Made by a program: the position numbers and the translations under genes
Source of the DNA: Rhodopseudomonas pseudopalustris
Lineage (GTDB): Bacteria; Pseudomonadota; Alphaproteobacteria; Rhizobiales; Xanthobacteraceae
DNA: 64,000 bases
Direction: 5' to 3'
Assembly: GCF_900110435.1 (NCBI RefSeq)
Contig: NZ_FODT01000001.1
Location: 1 to 64,000, forward strand
Part shown: positions 20,597 to 29,440 of the stretch, one piece after another
How positions within the stretch are numbered: position 1 is the stretch's first letter
Layout of the letters: each line of letters begins with the position of its first letter
Notes under the pieces: generated by a model
Databases searched by the model: none
What the model saw: only the letters and a program-made list of their open reading frames with translations
What the model was told of the DNA's origin: nothing

Positions 20597-21607
20597 GGCG
20601 AACTGCTTCGTGCGCGCCTGATTGATCCGTTCGAGCAAGAAGCGCCGCAGCCGGGCTTCCTCCTCGACCACCAGCGTCACCGCCAACGCCATGAGATCGC
20701 TGCCGAGCGATGCTGCGTCCGGCCCGATCCGCGCCAGATCCTTCTCGGTCGTCACCAGCGTCAGACCGCCGCGCCGCGCGCTGTCGGCGAGGCTCGCGAG
20801 TTCATCCGCGGTGAACGGGTGGTGATCTGGAAACGCCCGCTGCTCCGCGATCTCGACGCCGCTGGCGCGCAGCGTCGCGAAGAACCGCGCCGGATCGCCG
20901 ATGCCGGCGAAGGCGAGCACGCGCCGGCCTTTCAGCCTCTCCAGAGACGTCTCGTCGGGCGTCAGACGGGCGCGCAGCACAGGACCGCCGCGCGCGGCGA
21001 TCTGCGCCGCGACCGCATCGGCAGCCTGGCCGTTGCCGACGATGATCATCGCATCGGTGCGGGCGACCTGCAGCGGCAGCGGCGCGCGCAGCGGGCCGGC
21101 GGGAAACACGCAGCCATTTCCGACCCCGCGCCGGCTGTCGATCACGATCAGCGAAGCATCCTTGACCAGCGCCGGATTCTGGAAGCCGTCGTCCATGACG
21201 ATGACGGTCGCGCCCTGCGAGCGCGCCAGCGCCGCGCCGTCGGTCCGCTCGCGCGCGACCACCACCGACGCCGTTCGCGCCATCATCAACGGCTCGTCGC
21301 CGACATCGGCTGCGCTGTGACGTTTCGCATCGACCAGGATCGGTCCGCGCAGCCGGCCGCCATAGCCGCGGCTCAGCACCACCGGATGTTCGCCGAGGTC
21401 GCGAAGTAATTGAACCAGCGCCAGCGTCGTCGGCGTCTTGCCGGCGCCGCCGAGATGATAGTTGCCGACGCAGAGCACCGGCACGCCGGTCTCGATGCCA
21501 ACCTTCTGCATTCGCGCGGCGGTGACTTCGCCATACACCGCGCCGAACGGCAGCAGCAAGCGTGACAGCAGGGAGGGAGGCCGGTGCCAGAAGGCCGGCT
21601 CACGCAT
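20591..21607 (-). CDS. lpxK: Tetraacyldisaccharide 4'-kinase LpxK
   Basis: A 338-residue inner-membrane-associated kinase that phosphorylates the 4' position of the lipid A disaccharide. It opens MREPAFWHRPPSLLSRLLLP, the membrane-contact helix. The P-loop is YHLGGAGKTPTT, followed by LSRGYGG, GDEPLMMA, MDDGFQN and FPDHHPF, all typical. The ATG lies inside the last codons of waaA (overlap of 8 bases), so translation is coupled. The stop codon is supplied by the dispersed repeat at its 3' end. Confidence 0.95.
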   Translation of the reverse strand: MREPAFWHRPPSLLSRLLLPFGAVYGEVTAARMQKVGIETGVPVLCVGNYHLGGAGKTPTTLALVQLLRDLGEHPVVLSRGYGGRLRGPILVDAKRHSAADVGDEPLMMARTASVVVARERTDGAALARSQGATVIVMDDGFQNPALVKDASLIVIDSRRGVGNGCVFPAGPLRAPLPLQVARTDAMIIVGNGQAADAVAAQIAARGGPVLRARLTPDETSLERLKGRRVLAFAGIGDPARFFATLRASGVEIAEQRAFPDHHPFTADELASLADSARRGGLTLVTTEKDLARIGPDAASLGSDLMALAVTLVVEEEARLRRFLLERINQARTKQFAR

Positions 21608-22886
21608 CGGCGGCGCCCTGCTCGATCTGCAATTGCAGCAGATAGGGCTCGAGCGCGGAGAGCGTGCGGTCGAGCGCACCGCCGAGCCGCTCGACCACGG
21701 CCGTGGCGGCATCGATCGAGGTCTGGCGCGCGTGGTCGTCGGACAGCAGCTGCCCGAACCGGCGCACCAGCGCATCGACGTCGCCCGCAGTGAACGCGCC
21801 GCCTTCGTCGTCGAGCGCACGATAGACATCGCTGAAATTCGAGACGTGCGGGCCGTGCACGATCGACGCGCCGAGCTTGACCGCCTCGATCGGATTCTGG
21901 CCGCCATGCTCGATCAGCGAGCCGCCCATGAACACGATCGGCGCCAGCCGATAGAACAGGCCGAGTTCGCCCATGGTGTCCGCGACATAGACCGCGGTCG
22001 CCGCGGTCGGAAGCTGCTCGCGCGAGCGCAGCGCGGTCTGCAAGCCGACGGCCTCGACCAGCCCGCCGATCTGTTCGCCGCGATGCGGATGCCGCGGCAC
22101 GATCACGGTGAGCAGCGTCGGGAACACGCCGGTGAGCGTGCGGTGGACGTCGAGCAGGATTTCCTCCTCGCCCGGATGGGTCGAGGCGGCGACGATCACC
22201 GGCCGGCCGCGCGTCACTGCCATCAGCCGCTCCAGCCGCGCCGGATCGGCCGGCGGCGGATCGACATCCATCTTGAGATTGCCGGTGGTGATGACGTTGC
22301 GGCTGCCGAGCGCCGAAAACCGCTCGGCATCCATCCGCGACTGCGCGAGGCAGATATCGAACTTGCCGAGCAGCGTGCCGATCGTCGCCGCGGCACGCCG
22401 CCAGCGCGGGAACGAACGTTGCGACATCCGGCCGTTGATCAGCACCATCGGCAGCCGTCGCGCGGCGGACGCGAGGATCAGGTTCGGCCACAGATCGGAT
22501 TCGATGAAAAGCGCCAGCGACGGCTGCCAGTGATCGAGAAAGCGCGCCACGAAACGCGGCGCGTCGTAGGGAATGAACTGATGGATGATGTCCGGCGGAA
22601 ACCGCTTTTCCACCACCGACGCAGAGGTCACGGTGCCGGAGGTTAGTAGAATGCGCAGGTTGAGCGCGCGCAGCCGCTCGATCAGACCGGCCGCGGCCAG
22701 CACTTCGCCGACGCTGGCGCCGTGGATCCACACCAGCGGCCCGTGCGGCCGCACATGCGCGGCGACGCCGCGGCGCTCGTCGACGCGCGCCGCCTCTTCC
22801 TTGCCCTGCTTGAGCCGACGCTTGATCAGCAGCGTGGCCAGCGGCGCAAACCCGGCCGTGAGTTTTTGATACACGCGCAGCGTCAT
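21600..22886 (-). CDS. waaA: Kdo transferase WaaA (KdtA)
   Basis: A 428-residue GT30 glycosyltransferase that adds Kdo residues from CMP-Kdo to lipid IVA at the inner membrane. Seen: membrane-anchor start MTLRVYQKLTAGFAPLATLL, WIHGASVGEVLAA (with the catalytic Glu), ESDLWPNLI, NGRMS, ASTHPGEEEILL, and the C-terminal GGSLIEHGGQNPIEA nucleotide-binding segment. The ATG at 22886 gives the family's usual length; upstream in-frame codons overlap the DUF4170 gene. Precedes and overlaps lpxK. Confidence 0.95.
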   Translation of the reverse strand: MTLRVYQKLTAGFAPLATLLIKRRLKQGKEEAARVDERRGVAAHVRPHGPLVWIHGASVGEVLAAAGLIERLRALNLRILLTSGTVTSASVVEKRFPPDIIHQFIPYDAPRFVARFLDHWQPSLALFIESDLWPNLILASAARRLPMVLINGRMSQRSFPRWRRAAATIGTLLGKFDICLAQSRMDAERFSALGSRNVITTGNLKMDVDPPPADPARLERLMAVTRGRPVIVAASTHPGEEEILLDVHRTLTGVFPTLLTVIVPRHPHRGEQIGGLVEAVGLQTALRSREQLPTAATAVYVADTMGELGLFYRLAPIVFMGGSLIEHGGQNPIEAVKLGASIVHGPHVSNFSDVYRALDDEGGAFTAGDVDALVRRFGQLLSDDHARQTSIDAATAVVERLGGALDRTLSALEPYLLQLQIEQGAADA

Positions 22887-22962
22887 CGGCAACGGTTCGG
22901 CCAACGAAGGCCCCGTCTGCCACCGCGGAGTGGACGCGCCCGTCATCGCCGTGCGAGCCCCG

Positions 22963-23208
22963 TCAATGCGCCAGCTTTGCGTCCTGGCCGGGATCCAGCA
23001 GGCGGTGGAGATGAACGATGAAGTAGCGCATATGGGCGTTGTCGACAGTCTGGTGGGCCTTGGCCTTCCACGCCGCGAATGCGGACGCGTAGCTTGGAAA
23101 CACCCCGACGATGTCGACCTTCTCGAGGTCGCGGAAGGTGACGTTCTCGAGATCCTCCAGCTCGCCTCCGATAACGAGGTGAAGCAATTGCTGCGCATTG
23201 TCGGGCAT
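22963..23208 (-). CDS. DUF4170 family protein
   Basis: An 81-residue soluble protein starting MPDNAQQLLHLVIGGELEDL and containing DIVGVFPSYASAFAAWKAKA and AHMRYFIVHLHRLLDP, which I recognise as DUF4170. A GAGGAA ribosome binding site precedes the ATG. Function unknown. It is held between cysQ and waaA in this group, suggesting a link with lipid A/Kdo synthesis or simply operon history. Confidence 0.85.
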   Translation of the reverse strand: MPDNAQQLLHLVIGGELEDLENVTFRDLEKVDIVGVFPSYASAFAAWKAKAHQTVDNAHMRYFIVHLHRLLDPGQDAKLAH

Positions 23209-23243
23209 CAAGGTTCCTCAGCGGCAAACGGGCAGACGCGGGT

Positions 23244-24059
23244 TCAGCTCACAGAACGGCTGCGAAAATGCTCGACGATGCGAGCATGACGATCACGCCC
23301 TGCGGCCACCAGCACCCCATGCGTGACCTCGGGACGGTTGTAGACGATGGGATCACCCGCGAGAGTCGTTAGTGTACCATTCGCTTCGTGCACGATCAAA
23401 TCGGCCGCGGCAAGATCCCAGTCGCGGCTTTGCCCACCTGCGAATGCGACGTCAAGTCGATGATCGGCGACGCCGCATAAACGCAGCGCCAACGAGCCGA
23501 TCCGTGGAAGAATCTGCGTGCTTTCCGGCAAGGCCAACCGCTCGATCAGCGGCTTCGGACCCGCAACCTTGACGGAATCGAGTTCCGCGCCGGCGCTGGC
23601 GCGAATCGTTCCCCCATTGAGCGTGGCGCCGGCGCCGCGCGCGGCGAAAAAGAACTCGTTGGTGACGGGTGCGAATACCACCGCGAGAATCGGCGACGCG
23701 TTTTCGACCAGGGCCGCCGAGACGCACCAATCCTCGCGGCCGGCGAGATAGGAGCGGGTGCCGTCGATCGGGTCGATGATCCACACCCTTTGCTTGTCCA
23801 GCCTTGCAGGCTCGTCGACGCTCTCCTCCGACAACCAGCCGTAATCCGGAACCGCGGATTGCAGCCGCTCGCGGATCAGGTCGTTGACGGCGATGTCGGC
23901 CTCCGACACCGGCGACGACGCGCCCTTGGTCCAGTTGCGCAGCTCGGTGCGGAACATCGACAGCGCCAGCGCGCCGGCCTCGCGGACCGTGTCGGCCAGC
24001 AGCGCTGCATCGCGCGACGCGACCTCGCTATGTTGGATGTCGGGACTAGCGTCCGGCAA
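23244..24059 (-). CDS. cysQ: 3'(2'),5'-bisphosphate nucleotidase / inositol monophosphatase family protein
   Basis: A 271-residue Mg-dependent lithium-sensitive phosphatase family member. Metal-site motifs: WLSEES, IDPIDGTRSYL (motif 1) and WDLAAADLIVHEANG (motif 2). CysQ hydrolyses PAP to AMP; some relatives act on inositol phosphates, so the exact substrate is inferred. The only reasonable start I see is TTG at 24059, which overlaps the end of pmbA by 14 bases, consistent with coupled translation. It lies second in the pmbA-cysQ-DUF4170-waaA-lpxK series. Confidence 0.88.
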   Translation of the reverse strand: MPDASPDIQHSEVASRDAALLADTVREAGALALSMFRTELRNWTKGASSPVSEADIAVNDLIRERLQSAVPDYGWLSEESVDEPARLDKQRVWIIDPIDGTRSYLAGREDWCVSAALVENASPILAVVFAPVTNEFFFAARGAGATLNGGTIRASAGAELDSVKVAGPKPLIERLALPESTQILPRIGSLALRLCGVADHRLDVAFAGGQSRDWDLAAADLIVHEANGTLTTLAGDPIVYNRPEVTHGVLVAAGRDRHARIVEHFRSRSVS

Positions 24060-25443
24060 TCGTCAGCCCCTCGATCCGCAGCGTCGGAGCATTGACGCCG
24101 TAGCGGAAGGTCAGATCGTTGGCCGGCGTCAGCGTCTTGTACATCGCGATCAGATGGCCGGCGATGGTGACTTCGCTGACCGCATAGGTGCATTCGCCGT
24201 TCTCGATCCAGAACCCGGCGGCGCCGCGGCTGTAGTCGCCGGTGACGCCATTGACGCCGGAGCCGATCAGATCGGTGACGTAGAAGCCCTGCTTGATATC
24301 GCTCATCAGTTCGGCGGGGCTGATCGCGCCGCCTTCGAGATGCAGATTATAGGGGCCGGGCGACGGCGACGAGGACACGCCGCGATGCGCATGGCCGGTG
24401 GTGGTCAGCCCGAGTTCGCGCGCTGTCGCACAGTCGAGCAGCCAGGTGGTCAACACCCCGTCATCGACGATCGCCAGTTCCTTCACCGCGACGCCCTCGG
24501 CATCGAACGCCTGCGAGCGCAGCCCGCGCTTGCGCAGCGGATCGTCGATGATGCGGATGCCGTCGCGGAACAGCTTCTCGCCGAGACGATCTTTCAGGAA
24601 CGAGGTTTTTCGCGCGATCGAGGCGCCGTTGGCGGCGCCGACCAGATGCCCGACCAGCGAGCCGGCGACGCGCGGATCGAAGATCACCGGCACCTTGCAG
24701 GTTTCGACCTTGCGCGGATTCACCCGCGCCGCGGTGCGTTCGCCGGCGACGCGGCCGACGGTTTCCGGCGACATCAGGTCCTCGGCGTGCGGCGCCGTGG
24801 TGTATTCATAGTCGCGCTCCATGCCGGTGCCGTCGCCGGCGATCGCGGTCATCGAGATGCCCTGGCTCGAGCGCAGATAGGCGCCGTGGAAGCCGGTCGA
24901 CGTCACCAGCACCATGCCGCCGATGCCCGACGACGCCGATGCGCCGCCCGATTTGCTGACGCCCTTGACCGCGAGCGCAGCCTGCTCGGCTTCGCGCGCC
25001 CGGCGTTCCAGTTCCGCAGTCGACGGCGTCTGCGGATCGAGCATATCGAGCTCGGGAAAATCGCGGGCCAGCAAGGCCGGATCGGCGAGGCCGACATATT
25101 TGTCGTCCGGCGCCACGCGCGCCATCGCCACCGCGCGCTCGGCGAGTTTGGACACGCCGTCGCCGGTGATGTCGTTGGTCGAGACCACCGCCTGGCGGCG
25201 GCCGACCAGCACGCGCAGGCCGACGTCGTCGCCTTCGGAGCGCTCGGATTCCTGCATCCGTCCATCGCGTACTTCGACGCCATGCGAGACGCCGCGCACC
25301 GCGACAGCATCCGCCTGATCGGCGCCGGCGCGCAACGCCGCATCGACCAGACGTTGCGCCAGCGTACTCAGCGCGGACTGATCGAACAGGTCCTGATCCC
25401 CGGATGTCGAAGACGACGATCGCGCGCTTGGTGAAGAGTTCAC
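24046..25443 (-). CDS. pmbA: TldD/PmbA family peptidase subunit
   Basis: About 465 residues. PmbA (TldE) partners with TldD to form a Zn protease that matures or degrades small peptides, including some microcins. Seen: AALRAGADQADAVAVRGVSHG, RDGRMQESERSEGDDVGLRV at the N-terminal domain, and GSGVNGVTGDYSRGAAGFWIENG at the C-terminus, the best family signature. PmbA subunits lack the HExxxH zinc motif of TldD, and I see none here. There is no ATG near the domain start; I used GTG at 25443, which is uncertain by some tens of residues. No tldD in the window. Confidence 0.88.
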   Translation of the reverse strand: MNSSPSARSSSSTSGDQDLFDQSALSTLAQRLVDAALRAGADQADAVAVRGVSHGVEVRDGRMQESERSEGDDVGLRVLVGRRQAVVSTNDITGDGVSKLAERAVAMARVAPDDKYVGLADPALLARDFPELDMLDPQTPSTAELERRAREAEQAALAVKGVSKSGGASASSGIGGMVLVTSTGFHGAYLRSSQGISMTAIAGDGTGMERDYEYTTAPHAEDLMSPETVGRVAGERTAARVNPRKVETCKVPVIFDPRVAGSLVGHLVGAANGASIARKTSFLKDRLGEKLFRDGIRIIDDPLRKRGLRSQAFDAEGVAVKELAIVDDGVLTTWLLDCATARELGLTTTGHAHRGVSSSPSPGPYNLHLEGGAISPAELMSDIKQGFYVTDLIGSGVNGVTGDYSRGAAGFWIENGECTYAVSEVTIAGHLIAMYKTLTPANDLTFRYGVNAPTLRIEGLTIAGR

Positions 25444-25739
25444 AAACGAAAATCCTGCGGCTGGAAGCAATGACGGCGAGCCCGGACAACGATCCGGAGA
25501 CTTCACAGATGTGCCTGTTCGACGCGGACTTCAAGCACTTTGCGCGACGCAGGAACAAATCATTGTCGGGGTTTGCGCAAGCTTCCGTCAATCATGCTGG
25601 CCAAGCTTCTGTCAATCATGCGCGCCGATGCAGCCCGCGCAAGTTTCGATTAACCAGCCTTTTTAAGCGATTCCGGACACGGCTCTGGCAAGCTTCACCC
25701 ATCGACCGGACACATAACTCCGGCGGGGAGAACAAAGCC
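25444..25739. other. Divergent promoter region with a short tandem duplication
   Basis: Separates pmbA (minus) and the DUF6101 gene (plus). A 23-24 base unit beginning CAAGCTTC and containing GTCAATCATG is repeated at about 25578-25625 with one substitution. The rest shows no gene and no clear promoter boxes. Confidence 0.45.
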
Positions 25740-26264
25740 GTGAGGCGTCAAACAGCAACAGGCGGGCGTAATCCCGCCGGGTCGAGCCGTGCTCTACGGC
25801 TCGACCCTCTCTCACTGCCGATCCGCTACGATGCGCACGATACGCGTGCCGACGGCGGCGTCCGGCAAATCGAATTGCATCGCGAACGCGTGATCCTGCA
25901 CCGCGCCGTGGCCGGGATGCGGATGGCGATCAAGGTGCGCGTCAGCGACTTCCGCGGCGTCGGTTGCCGCGGGCTCGACGACGGCCGGATGCTGATGCTG
26001 GTGCATCGCGATCCGTCGCTGTCAGTGCCGCTGTGTATCAGCAGCGACAACGACGAGATCGAACGCGCCTGGGCGCTGTGGAGCGAAATCTTCGCACTGC
26101 CGCAACTGCCCGACGACACCCCGCGCGAGGCCTCGCAACGCCGCCGCCGCCACAGCGTGATGAGCCGCCGCCGCCCCCGTTTTCTGATGCGTCGACGCAC
26201 CGGCGCGCTCCTCAATGCGCCGCGCAGCTACGCGGGCGAGCGCGAAATCATCGCCCGGCATTGA
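25740..26264 (+). CDS. DUF6101 family protein
   Basis: A 174-residue protein starting at a GTG (MRRQTATGGRNPAGSSRALR). The body (LDPLSLPIRYDAHDTRADGG, VILHRAVAGMRMAIKVRVSD) matches what I remember of DUF6101, a Bradyrhizobiaceae family of unknown function. The C-terminus is highly basic (RRRRHSVMSRRRPRFLMRRR), perhaps nucleic-acid binding. A long in-frame upstream extension overlaps pmbA's start and looks non-coding. Confidence 0.72.
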   Translation: MRRQTATGGRNPAGSSRALRLDPLSLPIRYDAHDTRADGGVRQIELHRERVILHRAVAGMRMAIKVRVSDFRGVGCRGLDDGRMLMLVHRDPSLSVPLCISSDNDEIERAWALWSEIFALPQLPDDTPREASQRRRRHSVMSRRRPRFLMRRRTGALLNAPRSYAGEREIIARH

Positions 26265-26297
26265 AGGCCGGACGAGCGCTCGCCGAGCTACTCACGC

Positions 26298-26402
26298 TAG
26301 AGCTTTTCCGGTTCTGATAGAATCAGAACCGGAGCTCTCATTATTGTTTTGACGCGTTTTCTTCACACGAACCGGTGCCCACTTCGTTCGAAAACGCTAT
26401 AA
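26298..26402 (+). repeat. Dispersed GAGCTCCGGTTCTGAT palindrome / CGAAAACGCTAT repeat, full copy
   Basis: About 105 bases in two parts. The 5' half is a perfect-arm palindrome (CCGGTTCTGAT..ATCAGAACCGG). The 3' half carries GACGCGTTTTCTTC, CGAACCGGTGCCCACTTCG and TTCGAAAACGCTAT. Related copies are at 20544, 36562, 48166 and 60561 (same orientation) and 29211, 44234 and 55955 (opposite). The palindrome would fold into a strong RNA hairpin. Confidence 0.8.
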
Positions 26403-26576
26403 TGTGGACAGGCCGACCGGTCTCGTGTGGACCGGTCTGAAGAATTTCGTGATGTCCGCACGTCAGGTCGGCGGAACCTCATCGGGGTTCCGGCCTCGTA
26501 ACACGCCCCATCCTGCGGCGAGCAGCGCCGCGGCGCTCAAAAAAATCCCGCCAAGGTAAGTCCGGCTGCGGCGGCG
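26403..26576. other. ubiA 3' flank with a possible protein-coding remnant
   Basis: Directly after the ubiA stop (26577-26579) the same minus-strand frame stays open for about 37 codons and encodes a hydrophobic segment (TYLGGIFLSAAALLAAGWG) then LRGRNPDEVPPT. There is no ATG or GTG; only a TTG inside the segment. This looks like the remains of a small membrane protein, or a possible read-through tail of UbiA. Confidence 0.35.
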
Positions 26577-27527
26577 TTACGCCATCGTCCGCAGCACCGC
26601 GTCGCAGACGAGGCCGATGAACAGCAGCAGGCCGGCGTCGCGATTCGACTTGAACAGTTTCAGGCACAGCCTGCTGTCGCGAATGTCGAGCCGCACGATC
26701 TGCCAGCCGAGATGAATCGCGAAGGCGGCGAGACCGATCCAGCCGAGCCATCCGGAGCCCGCCAGCATCAAGGCTGAGCCGATCAGCGTCACCGCGAGGC
26801 CGTACAGGATCAGCAGCGCGGTCTGGGTCTTCGCACCGAACAGCAGCGCGGTGGACTTGATGCCGATCATGAGATCGTCCTCGGCGTCCTGGTGCGCGTA
26901 GATCGTGTCGTAACCGACCACCCACACGATCGAACCGGCGTAGAGCACGAAGGCCACCAGATCGAGCCGCGCGAAGGTGACGGCGAAGCCCATCAGCGCG
27001 CCCCACGAGAAGGCGAGACCGAGCACGATCTGCGGCCAATAGGTGATCCGCTTCATGAACGGATAGGCCGCGACGATGATCAGCGACGAGATGCCGGTCG
27101 CGATCGCGAAAGCGTTGAACTGCAGCAGCACCGCCAGACCGATCAGCGACAGCAGCACCATGAAGGCGGCGGCCTGCCTGGCCGTGACCTGCCCCGATGG
27201 AATCGGCCGCGACCGGGTGCGCTCGACCTTGCCGTCGAGATTGCGGTCGGTGATGTCGTTCCAGGTGCAGCCGGCGCCGCGCATCACGAACGCGCCGACG
27301 AAAAACAGCGCGCAGAACAGCGCGAGGTGGCTGAGATCCTTGGCGATGCCGGCCGCCAGCGCCGCCGACCACCAGCACGGCAGCAGCAGCAGCCAGGAGC
27401 CGATCGGACGATCGAACCGCGCCAGACGCAAATAGGGCCGCGACCATTCCGGCGCGTGGCTGTCGACCCAGTTGCCGGTCGAATCGGCAACTGGCGCCGT
27501 CGCGCCGCTGATCGGGACGCCGCTCAT
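26577..27527 (-). CDS. ubiA: 4-hydroxybenzoate polyprenyltransferase UbiA
   Basis: A 316-residue integral membrane prenyltransferase that attaches the polyprenyl chain to 4-hydroxybenzoate in ubiquinone synthesis. It has 7-9 membrane helices and both Asp-rich Mg-diphosphate motifs: NDITDRNLD (N90-D97) and DTIYAHQDAEDD (D207-D218). Its ATG overlaps the stop of the upstream Pro-rich protein gene by four bases (ATGA), so they are co-translated. Confidence 0.96.
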   Translation of the reverse strand: MSGVPISGATAPVADSTGNWVDSHAPEWSRPYLRLARFDRPIGSWLLLLPCWWSAALAAGIAKDLSHLALFCALFFVGAFVMRGAGCTWNDITDRNLDGKVERTRSRPIPSGQVTARQAAAFMVLLSLIGLAVLLQFNAFAIATGISSLIIVAAYPFMKRITYWPQIVLGLAFSWGALMGFAVTFARLDLVAFVLYAGSIVWVVGYDTIYAHQDAEDDLMIGIKSTALLFGAKTQTALLILYGLAVTLIGSALMLAGSGWLGWIGLAAFAIHLGWQIVRLDIRDSRLCLKLFKSNRDAGLLLFIGLVCDAVLRTMA

Positions 27528-28240
27528 CGCTGCAGCACGTTGCCGTTCAGCGTGTCGAAGGTCGTGCCGCCGAACTTCTTGGCCGAGGCATTCGCCTCGG
27601 GCGTCGCGGACGACGAGCCGAGCACGTCGGCCAGACTAGGTCCAGCCGGACCGCGCTGCTGCTGCTGGGCGGCGATGTCGCAGACCTTCTTCTGCATCCC
27701 TTCGGTGTTCTGATGGCCTTTTTTCAGCTGTTCGGCGATCTCGCCCGGGATGCCGCATTTCTTCGAGTTAACGACCACGTATTTGATCATCTTGGTTTCG
27801 GCGGCCGCAAAGGCGCCGATCAGCTTGCAGGCTTCCGCAGCGGGGGCCTTGCGCTTGCCGGCCGCCTGAATCGCGGCGCCGCGCTTCTCGGCGTCCTGCC
27901 GCAGCTTGACGAAGTCGTTCATGCACTCCTCGCCGCCGGCCTGCTGCCCCATCGGCGCAGCCGGTGGCGGCGCCGCAAAGCCGCCTGCACCGCCCGCGAT
28001 CGGCGCTGCGCCGGCGGCCGGAAACGCACCGCCGCTGACCGGCGGAAACGGTGACGATTGCGCAGGCGCCGATCCCGACTGGCCGGGCAACGGCGCCGGG
28101 AATGCCGACGTCGAGGATGGCGTCGGCGAGGAAGTCTGGTTCGGCAGCGGCGCAGGAAATGCGCTTTGGGCATTCGCCTGCACGGCGTGCAAAGTGAAGA
28201 CGGCGGCGACCGTCGGCACTATCAAACGTCGGATGATCAA
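27524..28240 (-). CDS. Exported Pro-rich protein of unknown function
   Basis: A 238-residue protein with a signal peptide (MIIRRLIVPTVAAVF...ANAQS) starting at TTG 28240, chosen because GGAGGAG lies six bases before it. After two copies of SAFPAPLP.Q and a Pro/Gly/Ala-rich linker comes a compact domain with three cysteines (EECMNDF, AEACKLIG, KKCGIP, KKVCDIA: four in all) and a Lys-rich helix. I do not recognise the family; the Cys-containing domain may be disulfide-bonded in the periplasm. It overlaps ubiA. Confidence 0.75.
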   Translation of the reverse strand: MIIRRLIVPTVAAVFTLHAVQANAQSAFPAPLPNQTSSPTPSSTSAFPAPLPGQSGSAPAQSSPFPPVSGGAFPAAGAAPIAGGAGGFAAPPPAAPMGQQAGGEECMNDFVKLRQDAEKRGAAIQAAGKRKAPAAEACKLIGAFAAAETKMIKYVVVNSKKCGIPGEIAEQLKKGHQNTEGMQKKVCDIAAQQQQRGPAGPSLADVLGSSSATPEANASAKKFGGTTFDTLNGNVLQR

Positions 28241-28445
28241 AGTCTGCTCCTCCGGCAAGGTTCGATGGTCCCCAAGAATCCCCAAAAATCCGTCTGGCGC
28301 GACGATGCCGTCGTCGCCAAGGGTCTTCTACGATTCCCGAAGGCCCTTAACAACCCGTCGAATAGGGCGGCAGCACGGCGGTTCGCTAGCTTTAGCCGCT
28401 GATTTTGCTGAATGTTTGGACTAAAAGCGACGCTGGAACCAAGCC

Positions 28446-29201
28446 ATGTCCCGATATGATTTTCGCAGCCCCCGTTTGTTCGTCGACGCCGCGCTCGCCC
28501 CCGGTGCACGAGTGCCGCTCGATCGCGACCAGAGCAATTATCTCGGCAATGTGCTGCGGCTGGGCGCAGGCGCGCCCGTTCTGACCTTCAACGGCCGCGA
28601 CGGCGAATGGCGCGCCGCGATTGCCGGCCGCAAGCGACCCGAGGAACTGGAGGTGACGGACCAGACCCGTCCGCAGGATCGCCTGCCCGACCTCACCTAT
28701 GTGTTTGCGCCGCTGAAGCATTCGCGGCTGGATTATATGACGCAGAAGGCCGTCGAAATGGGCGCCGGCCGGCTGCAGCCGGTGCTGACGCGGCACACCC
28801 AGGTGCACCGGCTCAACACCGACCGGATGCGGGCCAATGCGATCGAGGCGGCCGAACAATGCGGCATTCTCAGCGTCGCAGCGGTCGAGGAGCCGATCGC
28901 GCTGGAGCGCTGGCTCGCCGCGCGCGCCGATGGCGGCCGTCTGCTGGCGTTCTGCGACGAGGACGCGGAGATCGCCGATCCGGTCGCGGCGCTGCAGGGC
29001 GCCCGCCCCGCAGCGGCGCAGGGAATCGACCTGCTGGTCGGCCCGGAAGGCGGATTTTCCAACGAGGAACGTGAGCTGCTGCTGCGGCAGCCGAACATTC
29101 TGCGGCTGGCGCTCGGGCCGCGGATCATGCGGGCCGACACCGCCGCGGTCGCGGCGCTGGCGCTGGTCCAGGCCGTGATCGGCGACTGGAGCGACAATTA
29201 G
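28446..29201 (+). CDS. rsmE: 16S rRNA m3U1498 methyltransferase RsmE
   Basis: A 251-residue SPOUT methyltransferase. The N-terminal PUA-like part (RLFVDAALAPGARVPLD, HYLGNVLRL-type NYLGNVLRLGAG) is followed by the trefoil-knot signature LLVGPEGGFSNEERELL and LALGPRIMRADTAAVAALAL. It methylates U1498 in the 30S subunit using SAM. Divergent from the Pro-rich protein/ubiA unit. Confidence 0.94.
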   Translation: MSRYDFRSPRLFVDAALAPGARVPLDRDQSNYLGNVLRLGAGAPVLTFNGRDGEWRAAIAGRKRPEELEVTDQTRPQDRLPDLTYVFAPLKHSRLDYMTQKAVEMGAGRLQPVLTRHTQVHRLNTDRMRANAIEAAEQCGILSVAAVEEPIALERWLAARADGGRLLAFCDEDAEIADPVAALQGARPAAAQGIDLLVGPEGGFSNEERELLLRQPNILRLALGPRIMRADTAAVAALALVQAVIGDWSDN

Positions 29202-29210
29202 ATTATTGGC

Positions 29211-29300
29211 GAGCGCATTGAGAACCGATGCGCGTGAAGAAACGCGTTAAAACAAAGATCTGGCGGTTCGGTCCTGATCCGGTCGGAACCGAGAGCGCTC
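29211..29300 (-). repeat. Dispersed GAGCTC/CGCGTTTTCTTC repeat, diverged copy (reverse)
   Basis: Reverse-oriented, diverged member: GCGCGTGAAGAAACGCGTTA then GCGGTTCGGTCCTGATCC and GGTCGGAACCGAGAGCGCTC. The outer ends are GAGCGC and GCGCTC. Lies between rsmE and hisZ. Confidence 0.6.
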
Positions 29301-29440
29301 AAGGTCGCATTCGACCATTGACGCCGGACCGCCTCCACAGACCGCTGCGATGACGGTCGAAACTCCGATCGGACCGTGTTAAGGGCTGCGCCGACCATCA
29401 TTTTGCCCCTTCCCTGCCCGGGATCGCAGGAATTTCGACA

